IMG/VR virus record: IMGVR_UViG_3300035663_000133
Coordinates: 1 to 20,547 of that record
Source: a virus
Reading direction: 5' to 3' (one strand)
Length of the DNA stretch: 20,547 nucleotides
Numbering within the stretch: the first letter of the stretch is position 1; each line of letters opens with the position of its first letter. Shown here in pieces: positions 5,849 through 10,198 of the stretch. Made by a program: the position numbers and the translations under genes. The notes under the pieces are model-generated. The model was not told the DNA's origin. It did not search any database and saw only the letters and a program-made list of their open reading frames with translations.

Positions 5849-5983
5849 TCAGAGTTTACGAATGTGAAAGACGGCACCATCGGCGGACGTATCGTGAATC
5901 AGATCAATCACAGCTTGTGCTTCGCGAAGAGTATAGAACTCTGCGATGACGGCGTCGAGCGCCGTTACAACAATTGCGTACAT
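5849..5983 (-). CDS. Small 44-aa phage protein
   Basis: A short gene with good support: ATG at 5983 with CGGAG five bases upstream, and a TGA at 5849-5851 whose bases form part of the next gene's ribosome-binding region. The product begins MYAIVVTALDAVIAEFYTLR and ends VFHIRKL. It looks like a small alpha/beta fold with the pattern strand-helix-strand and contains the phrase TLREAQAVIDLI. I do not recognise it. The leader, with tRNA-like element 2 and the sequence ACCGTAGTACAA before CAATCGGAGAAAA, is a near-copy of the leader of the 66-aa gene. Confidence 0.7.
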   Translation of the reverse strand: MYAIVVTALDAVIAEFYTLREAQAVIDLIHDTSADGAVFHIRKL

Positions 5984-6033
5984 GTTTTCTCCGATTGTGG
6001 TGGATTGTACTACGGTGAAACAACAAAAGAAAA

Positions 6034-6080
6034 TAGGTGGGAAGGAATCGAACCTTCCATACTACCCAACATCTCACCTA
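6034..6080 (-). ncRNA. tRNA-like element 2 (47-base minimal tRNA elbow)
   Basis: The minus-strand RNA has TAGGTG (6080-6075) pairing with CACCTA (6039-6034), directly stacked on GGAAGG/CCTTCC closing the T-loop TTCGATT (6052-6046). Twelve pairs in all equal the 7+5 of a tRNA acceptor-T helix. The 16-base linker contains GTTGGGTAG, close to the tRNA D-loop consensus, but nothing like an anticodon arm fits. TTTTCTTTTG follows, so an alternative reading is an unusual terminator or attenuator. It begins 7 bases after the stop of the 66-aa gene and lies 50 bases before the 44-aa gene. No CCA is encoded. Confidence 0.6.
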
Positions 6081-6087
6081 AGTGAAA

Positions 6088-6288
6088 CTATCCGATCAGG
6101 GTTGTCACATTAGATTCACGAATCGTCGCCACCACATTCCAACCAAGGCTGCGAAAATGTTCTGCAATTTCCTTGGCCTCTTCGTTAGTAAAGAGAAACT
6201 TGAGAAAGTGAAAGTCCAGCTTCTCGCCGTGATTTTCATAGTCACGATGAGTCAGCTCAAAACGATAAATCTTCTTCTCGCGGGGCAT
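6088..6288 (-). CDS. Small 66-aa phage protein
   Basis: The function is unknown. The start is firm: CGGAG six bases before ATG. The product begins MPREKKIYRFELTHRDYE, with a beta strand, then a helix TNEEAKEIAEHFRSLGW and a closing strand NVVATIRESN: an alpha/beta layout similar to that of the 44-aa neighbour (strand, helix rich in Glu/Ala, strand). There are no Cys. The gene is flanked on both sides by tRNA-like elements (6332-6375 before, 6034-6080 after), so RNA processing at both would release it as a single-gene mRNA. Confidence 0.75.
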   Translation of the reverse strand: MPREKKIYRFELTHRDYENHGEKLDFHFLKFLFTNEEAKEIAEHFRSLGWNVVATIRESNVTTLIG

Positions 6289-6331
6289 GATTTTCTCCGA
6301 TTGGGTGAAAGTTGTACTACGGTACAGCTAA

Positions 6332-6375
6332 TCTATCTGACAGAATCGAACTGTCAACGGCCTAATCCTGATAGA
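6332..6375 (-). ncRNA. tRNA-like element 3 (44-base minimal tRNA elbow)
   Basis: The minus-strand RNA has TCTATC (6375-6370) pairing with GATAGA (6337-6332), stacked on TGACAG/CTGTCA closing the T-loop TTCGATT (6350-6344). Again there are twelve pairs with the same loop as elements 1 and 2. The 13-base linker AGGATTAGGCCGT carries a GG but no arm. It lies 43 bases before the 66-aa start and only 2 bases from the left arm of the origin-like palindrome. No CCA is encoded. Confidence 0.6.
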
Positions 6376-6377
6376 AA

Positions 6378-6624
6378 GTTCCCATGGTTCCCCAGCTTTC
6401 CCATACTTTCCCTTGGAATCCCTTGGTTTTCTGGGTATGGGTACCGAGGTCGAGAGGTAGGGTTGGTTGTTAGTAGTGTAAGTATTTAAAAATATATTAA
6501 TATATATCTATATACATATACTACTAACTACACAACCACCCACCCATACACCCGCTTGTGCCCATACCCGAAAAACCAAGAGAAAGCTCGGGAAACCATG
6601 GGAAAGCTGGGAAAGCATGGGAAC
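6378..6624. other. Candidate replication origin: large imperfect palindrome with AT-rich core
   Basis: The left arm (6378-6480) and right arm (6519-6624) are imperfect inverted copies about 105 bp long. For example, 6422-6441 and the complement of 6561-6580 agree at 18 of 20 bases, and the outer parts share a GTTCCCATG...CCAGCTTTCCCAT pattern. Each arm carries four TTTCCC (left) or GGGAAA (right) units about 9-10 bp apart, that is, on one face of the helix. The core (6481-6518) is almost pure A/T (AATATATTAATATATATCTA), fit for strand opening. No gene is plausible here. Repeats plus an AT-rich core suggest an origin; a nucleoprotein assembly site or bidirectional control region is also possible. 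Confidence 0.5.
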
Positions 6625-6648
6625 CCAAATTAAAGTTTGGGAAGAATA

Positions 6649-6684
6649 AAAGTAAATGTTAATTGCTAAAGAAAGTAAATGTTA
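6649..6684. repeat. Two 13-bp direct repeats
   Basis: AAAGTAAATGTTA occurs at 6649-6661 and 6672-6684, 23 bp apart. An inverted pair TTGCTAA (6663-6669) and TTAGCAA (6682-6688) overlaps them, and a stem CCCAAA/TTTGGG (6624-6641) precedes them. The cluster flanks the origin-like palindrome and may be an extra protein-binding site. Confidence 0.5.
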
Positions 6685-6727
6685 GCAAAAAACATTCGAG
6701 AGTCGAGAAAAGAATGTAAAGCCAAAG

Positions 6728-6754
6728 TTCCCCAAACATTGGATGTCTGGGGAA
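6728..6754 (-). terminator. Stem-loop after the 116-aa gene, possible terminator
   Basis: TTCCCCA (6728-6734) pairs with TGGGGAA (6748-6754), and ACAT with ATGT inside, making an 11-bp interrupted stem with a 3-base tip. On the minus strand it lies about 35 bases after the 116-aa stop and is followed by CTTTGGCTTT, a poor U-tract. It may end the transcript before the origin region. Confidence 0.4.
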
Positions 6755-6764
6755 AATTGGATTT

Positions 6765-6779
6765 AATCGGGAAGTGTAC
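6765..6779. repeat. 15-bp inverted repeat flanking the 116-aa gene, copy A
   Basis: AATCGGGAAGTGTAC, the exact reverse complement of copy B at 7196-7210. The pair brackets the 116-aa gene. The site lies 9 bases past that gene's stop codon. Confidence 0.65.
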
Positions 6780-6787
6780 CGGATTTA

Positions 6788-7138
6788 CTACAGTGATTCG
6801 CGCTTTTCTTCTACACTAGGAAAAGCTTCCAGATTCGCTTCGATGACGGTTTTCCAATACTTGTAACCCGCTGCACGAGTCAGGGCCATTGCGGCGCGCT
6901 TCACGTTCGATTCAATGTACGAGAGACGCATCATGTTGCCTGACGTCATTTTTGAGCGCGCTTCGGCGATATCTTCCTCACTGAGATGATACGAACGAAG
7001 CTTGGCGACAAAAGCTTCCAACCCACGTGCTTCCTCCGCCAATTGCTCGCGTTCTTTCATCCAACCAGTGACGTTCTCTCGCGTGTACGTTGCGAGTACT
7101 TCCGACGGATGGCGGCGCGGCTTATTCTTACGTGACAT
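6788..7138 (-). CDS. Hypothetical 116-aa basic helical protein
   Basis: The function is unknown. It begins MSRKNKPRRHPSEV, a strongly basic N-terminus that could bind nucleic acid, followed by long charged helices (WMKEREQLAEEARGLEAFVAKLR, about residues 27-49) likely to form a coiled coil, and a second helical part with IESNVKRAAMALTRAAGYKYW. It has no Cys and no membrane segment. The ATG at 7138 has CGGAG five bases upstream; the frame runs on to 7261 but passes through hairpins and a repeat. It is the first leftward gene next to the control region and is bracketed by a 15-bp inverted repeat, so a regulator or origin-binding protein is conceivable, but no helix-turn-helix is evident. Confidence 0.7.
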   Translation of the reverse strand: MSRKNKPRRHPSEVLATYTRENVTGWMKEREQLAEEARGLEAFVAKLRSYHLSEEDIAEARSKMTSGNMMRLSYIESNVKRAAMALTRAAGYKYWKTVIEANLEAFPSVEEKRESL

Positions 7139-7195
7139 GAAAACTCCGGTTTTTGAAAGGTTTTGGAACGGACAGAAAGAGTCTCCCCGATTCCA

Positions 7196-7210
7196 GTACA
7201 CTTCCCGATT
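7196..7210. repeat. 15-bp inverted repeat flanking the 116-aa gene, copy B
   Basis: GTACACTTCCCGATT, the exact reverse complement of copy A (6765-6779). It lies about 58 bases upstream of the 116-aa start, where a repressor or activator of that gene could bind. Confidence 0.65.
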
Positions 7211-7221
7211 TTCAAAAAGCC

Positions 7222-7261
7222 CGGGCAAGCAGACCCGTGCAAGGGACGTTGCACCTTGCAC
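7222..7261 (-). terminator. Adjacent stem-loops upstream of 116-aa gene, possible terminator/attenuator
   Basis: GTGCAAGG/CCTTGCAC (7237-7244 with 7254-7261) forms an 8-bp stem. Next to it, CGGG (7222-7225) pairs with CCCG (7234-7237); on the minus strand this second stem is followed by GGCTTTTTG. The pair could end or attenuate leftward transcripts coming from the control region. The second stem is short, so this is tentative. Confidence 0.35.
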
Positions 7262-7298
7262 CTACTACTATGGCAATCGCCGTACCATGCTAGTTGAG

Positions 7299-7386
7299 AA
7301 ACGTAAGTCTATATAAATCAATGACTTACGTTTTCTGGAAACTAGAACTGTAGTGCCAGCGCAACACCAAAAAACGTAAGTCATTG
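7299..7386. repeat. Three operator-like copies of AACGTAAGTC
   Basis: Copy 1 (7299-7309, plus) and copy 2 (7323-7333, minus) form an 11-bp inverted repeat around 13 A/T-rich bases. Copy 3 (7371-7386, plus) shares 16 bases, AAAACGTAAGTCATTG, with the complement of copy 2 (7319-7334). The mixed orientation and non-coding location indicate a protein-binding cluster. Confidence 0.6.
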
Positions 7387-7459
7387 TGCCGCAATGAGTT
7401 AGCACGCCACACTTGTGTTGCAGGGGTGCCACACTTTCTAGTTGATTCTCATTCTCATT

Positions 7460-7499
7460 CTAACGCCGTTAGGTGAGCGGGATTGTCTCAGTACTGAGA
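7460..7499. repeat. Two short palindromes
   Basis: CTAACG-C-CGTTAG (7460-7472) and the perfect 14-bp palindrome TCTCAGTACTGAGA (7486-7499), 13 bases apart. They are operator-like but their binder is unknown. TTCTCATTCTCATTCT just before them repeats the TCTCA theme of the neighbouring sites. Confidence 0.5.
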
Positions 7500-7518
7500 T
7501 ATGCCCCCGCGCCGGCAT

Positions 7519-7606
7519 TGATAATGATTTCTCATTATCAACAAACTTATTGATAATGATTTCTCATTATCATTCCCGCCATGCTGATAATGATTTCTCA
7601 TTATCA
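7519..7606. repeat. Three identical 22-bp palindromic operator-like sites
   Basis: Three exact copies (7519-7540, 7551-7572, 7585-7606) of a palindrome with half-site TGATAATGA and centre TTTC. Start-to-start spacing is 32 and 34 bp, close to three helical turns, so dimeric proteins on the three sites would face the same side. They lie 150-235 bp upstream of the rightward promoter. Their perfect identity implies selection or recent duplication. The spacers differ, which argues against a plain tandem duplication of a larger unit. Confidence 0.75.
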
Positions 7607-7615
7607 TTTAGGTTT

Positions 7616-7645
7616 GTCTTAGTGGTGAGAGTCTTAGTGATGAGA
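7616..7645. repeat. 15-bp tandem repeat, two units
   Basis: GTCTTAGTGGTGAGA (7616-7630) is directly followed by GTCTTAGTGATGAGA (7631-7645), identical at 14 of 15 bases. It ends the repeat cluster that starts at 7299. A purine-rich stretch (AGGAGGGAGGGGGG) follows. Confidence 0.55.
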
Positions 7646-7753
7646 TAGGAGGGAGGGGGGAAATGCGAGGCCGAGGAGGAAAAATTAAGGCACCGCTATA
7701 ATTTTTGCAATAAAATTTAAACACTCATGGGAAAATATACAGCCCTGTCCATC

Positions 7754-7782
7754 TTGCCCTTTCCCCTCCAACCCACTATACT
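7754..7782 (+). promoter_or_regulatory. Sigma70-type promoter P3 for the rightward genes
   Basis: TTGCCC (7754-7759) and TATACT (7777-7782) are 17 bases apart. The -10 box and spacing equal those of P1 and P2, and the -35 box differs from theirs at two positions. RNA would begin near 7789, giving a leader of about 40 bases before the 117-aa gene, whose AGGGAG ribosome-binding site follows. It is probably the promoter of the structural/packaging block; no other clear plus-strand promoter was seen downstream. Confidence 0.65.
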
Positions 7783-7828
7783 TACTCCAATAAGTCCAAC
7801 CAATCACAGCAAACAGGGAGCGCAAAAG

Positions 7829-8182
7829 ATGGGACTTTCAAGAGTTAATCGCGTAACAGTAACAATCGCGAATGGAGCAACGGCTTCGAACGTTATCTCC
7901 TCGTGGAACACGTACGGGGGAAGTGCGGGAATCATGATCTACTCTCCTGCAACTCTTCCCGAAACCGTTAAGATCGAAGTATCAGCAGACACATCTTCGA
8001 CTCCAACGAACTGGCAGAACCTGCAAGACGGAGCCGTTCTCGCTGATCTCACCGTACCTGCTGCAAACAAGGCACAGTACTACGAAAGACTAGTACTAGC
8101 AAACCATGTGAGGTTCGTCTCAACGGCTGCGGTTGGTGCGGAGAGAAACTTCTCTATTACATTCCAGGCCATCTACAACTAA
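7829..8182 (+). CDS. Putative virion structural protein (117 aa)
   Basis: The first rightward gene. The sequence is almost all beta-like, with many Ser/Thr/Ala/Asn, no Cys, no signal peptide and no long helix: VTVTIANGATASNVISSW, then GIMIYSPATLP, VKIEVSADTS, and a final VRFVSTAAVGAERNFSITFQAIY. This style is usual for small phage virion proteins (decoration or tail-associated), but I recognise no exact family. The ATG at 7829 is chosen for its AGGGAG ribosome-binding site and because promoter P3 (7754-7782) lies inside the possible longer frame that starts at 7727. Confidence 0.75.
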   Translation: MGLSRVNRVTVTIANGATASNVISSWNTYGGSAGIMIYSPATLPETVKIEVSADTSSTPTNWQNLQDGAVLADLTVPAANKAQYYERLVLANHVRFVSTAAVGAERNFSITFQAIYN

Positions 8183-8186
8183 TACC

Positions 8187-8402
8187 ATGAGCCTCGAAAC
8201 ATACAGTGGATCAAACGCTGATGTATTAGAGCTTCTCTTCCCAGAAGGGAAGTGGCGGGAGATGATTGCGAAGATTGCGTGGGAGATCTACGATGAACTT
8301 CCCACCGACAATATACGCCTAAAGAGATGGGGATTTTCAATTCCTATTCCAAGATTCATCTTCGATAAGTTCATGGTCCTTCTTTTCGGTAATAAACCAT
8401 GA
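8187..8402 (+). CDS. Hypothetical 71-aa phage protein
   Basis: The function is unknown. The N-terminus is acidic/polar (SGSNADVLELLFPEG), followed by an amphipathic helix KWREMIAKIAWEIYDEL and a basic-hydrophobic end (LKRWGFSIPIPRFIFDKFMVLLFGNKP) that could attach to a membrane or pack in a virion. The ATG at 8187 lies 4 bases after the previous stop. There is no Shine-Dalgarno sequence; the context ACCATGAG is shared with the next two genes. Its TGA overlaps the next start (ATGA). Confidence 0.65.
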   Translation: MSLETYSGSNADVLELLFPEGKWREMIAKIAWEIYDELPTDNIRLKRWGFSIPIPRFIFDKFMVLLFGNKP

Positions 8403-10195
8403 GTCCTATTATTGTTACTAATAGCAGCCCAAGCGGTCGCATGAGGCGCGTGAAGTGGGCGGCTGGTGAAGGTGGTGGGGGTGGTGCATACACGGTGCAG
8501 CAGCGCGTCAATCTCTGGCGATTTGATGGGAATACTGGCACCGTTCGTGTGTCAGGAGGAATCCCGTTCGCGCCGGGAGTGATGACCGATCCAAGCAAAA
8601 TTTCGCTTTGGATTGGCGGCGTCGAGCAGCGCATTGCGGTGGGCAACATTTTTGGCCGCTGGCCTGATCGAGTCTCCAAGCGTGCGGCGTGTATTCAATG
8701 GGAAGGTGCGCTGACTAATGGCGTTCCCGTTGAAGGTGAAATCCGATACGGAGTCACTCGCGCTACAACAGACCTCACGTACGCTGACGAGATTTACTTC
8801 TCTAGCAATCCTCTCGTTGCATCACGCAACCGCAAGGCGGTCATTGCGTGTATGGACTCGCAGTACCTGTGTGACACATGGGTGCTGCTGACCAGCGCCA
8901 AGCCAGAAAGCAGTCAGACGACGACATCGCTTACGCAATATTTCTCGACTGACCGCAGCGGCGACTTGAGTTATCGCGCATACGCAGGGTTCTCGAATTT
9001 CAACAACACCTTTTCTCCCGGTGTTGCACGCGGCACTGGTACGACGTACGAACACGTTTGGGCAAGACAAGCGGCGTACGTACGTACGACATCGGATGCA
9101 AACCGACGAACGTACTATCAAGAGTGGCATGAGCTAATTACGAATCTGGCAACAGAAGAGTATAGCCAACGACTTGGTTCAAACAATCTTGCCTACACTC
9201 AACTTTGGGCAATCGACCCATCGTTGCCTGTGGCGCTATCGCCAGATTCGTACGCTTTGGTTGGAGAAGCGTTCACCGGCTTTTTCTTCGGTCTGACCTC
9301 TGGCTATCTTCTGAGCGGATACAAACAATGCTGGCGCGCAATTAATCGTCATGCAGGAGCAGCCTTCGGAGACGCAGCGTTTCACGGGTTCTCTGGCGAG
9401 TGGATCAAGAACAACGAGTACGCATCGCCACGCTTTAATCTCCATTTAGGCATCAACCCTCTCATGTGTGCCTACGTTATTGAGGCGACCCAGACAATCG
9501 TTGGTGGCTATACCTCGTATGGGTTTGGCCGAGACAATAGTGTTGAAAGCTGGTCGCGAGATTTAAGCACTATGATCGACGATTTAGACACTTTCAAGTT
9601 CACGACGGCGAACTACGCCGCATGGAAAGATGGTGTCGTTGGTATGCGCCCAACGCTAACCGTTGGATATCCCCCTTCCAGTCCAATCGCCGGAAGAGTT
9701 GGTGTATTCCAAGCTCTCATCATTGCCAACACGCTGCGTTTTTACTACGAAAACATTAAGAACGACAGCCGCATTCCAACGATGCTTGTGAAACTTGCAG
9801 ATTGGGCTGCTGGGCAGGTTGCCACGTTTACGACGGGCGTAAACACAGGGAAGATCGGTATCCCGTACACTGATGCCGCAACGCCACGCACGCAAGCGGA
9901 CTTTGACGATGACGCACTGTTCTACCCCGGTACGATTATCGAGCCGCTGGCCGCAGCATATGCAATCACTGGGACGGCGTCATATAAAACGCTCGCATTA
10001 CAGTGTGCCAGTAAAGCCCAACTAGGAGAGGATGGATCGTCCTTCGTGCCCAACATCAAGGGCGAGGGCGAGTATTTCCGCGCCAGCCAACAGAGTCTTC
10101 CATATCTGCTGGAAGGTGGCGTATTGCGACCGCTCGGTAATGCTGGACATCCGACCGCAATCTTCGACGATCTCCCCTCTCATCCAGCATCCTAA
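8399..10195 (+). CDS. Putative tail protein with RIFT-barrel (PcRGLX/YetA-like) domain and toroid-like C-terminal part
   Basis: A 598-aa protein. After a Gly-rich linker (about 24-29), residues 42-120 show the pattern of the N-terminal RIFT barrel of PcRGLX/YetA-like proteins (exo-rhamnogalacturonan-lyase family): SGGIPFAPGVMTDPSKISLW, GGVEQR, then GRWPDR and IQWEGAL. The rest (about 150-580) is rich in aromatic residues and helices, with repeated Trp/Tyr/Gly motifs typical of alpha/alpha-toroid carbohydrate-active enzymes. It probably degrades or binds surface polysaccharide as a tail spike or fibre-associated protein. Catalytic residues cannot be assigned by eye. The ATG overlaps the preceding stop (ATGA); there is no Shine-Dalgarno sequence, so translation is probably coupled. 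The LamG-like protein follows 3 bases later. Confidence 0.6.
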   Translation: MSPIIVTNSSPSGRMRRVKWAAGEGGGGGAYTVQQRVNLWRFDGNTGTVRVSGGIPFAPGVMTDPSKISLWIGGVEQRIAVGNIFGRWPDRVSKRAACIQWEGALTNGVPVEGEIRYGVTRATTDLTYADEIYFSSNPLVASRNRKAVIACMDSQYLCDTWVLLTSAKPESSQTTTSLTQYFSTDRSGDLSYRAYAGFSNFNNTFSPGVARGTGTTYEHVWARQAAYVRTTSDANRRTYYQEWHELITNLATEEYSQRLGSNNLAYTQLWAIDPSLPVALSPDSYALVGEAFTGFFFGLTSGYLLSGYKQCWRAINRHAGAAFGDAAFHGFSGEWIKNNEYASPRFNLHLGINPLMCAYVIEATQTIVGGYTSYGFGRDNSVESWSRDLSTMIDDLDTFKFTTANYAAWKDGVVGMRPTLTVGYPPSSPIAGRVGVFQALIIANTLRFYYENIKNDSRIPTMLVKLADWAAGQVATFTTGVNTGKIGIPYTDAATPRTQADFDDDALFYPGTIIEPLAAAYAITGTASYKTLALQCASKAQLGEDGSSFVPNIKGEGEYFRASQQSLPYLLEGGVLRPLGNAGHPTAIFDDLPSHPAS

Positions 10196-10198
10196 ACC

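Larger units (their letters stand above)
7139..7828. other. Control region between leftward and rightward gene blocks
   Basis: These 690 bases hold no credible gene but many repeats: two stem-loops (7222-7261), three copies of AACGTAAGTC (7299-7386), two short palindromes (7460-7499), three 22-bp palindromes (7519-7606), a 15-bp tandem repeat (7616-7645), and the rightward promoter at 7754-7782. A TATAAT at 7697-7702 lacks a -35 box. I found no convincing leftward promoter for the 116-aa gene. The position between divergent transcription blocks and the operator density suggest the site of the early/late (or lysogeny-type) decision; no repressor gene is recognised nearby. Confidence 0.65.

Noticed and set aside
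5392-5949. 185-codon plus-strand ORF
   Set aside because: It lies antisense to three tightly packed minus-strand genes with good starts; its composition (Arg/His/Ser-rich) is that of a shadow frame.
6034-6080. Plain Rho-independent terminator (stem then TTTTCTTTT)
   Set aside because: The outer 6-bp pairing, the exact T-loop consensus and two relatives without a U-tract favour a tRNA-like element. Termination is kept as an alternative.
6326-6355. Promoter with TTGACA inside tRNA-like element 3 (minus strand)
   Set aside because: At 17 bases the -10 position reads AGATTA, a poor match; the TTGACA is explained by the T-stem.
6082-6489. 135-codon plus-strand ORF
   Set aside because: It lies opposite the 66-aa gene, a tRNA-like element and the origin-like palindrome, and has no ribosome-binding site.
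6765-7210. Insertion sequence or mobile cassette bounded by 15-bp inverted repeats
   Set aside because: The enclosed 116-aa protein has no transposase motifs, and no target-site duplication is visible.
7519-7606. CRISPR array (three equal repeats with spacers)
   Set aside because: Repeats are 22-bp near-complete palindromes with spacers of only 10-12 bp, and there are no cas genes; operators fit better.
7697-7702. TATAAT as the main rightward promoter
   Set aside because: No -35-like hexamer lies 16-18 bases upstream; P3 at 7754-7782 is better.
7727-7828. Longer N-terminus for the first rightward gene
   Set aside because: The extension contains promoter P3 and lacks a ribosome-binding site; the ATG at 7829 has AGGGAG.
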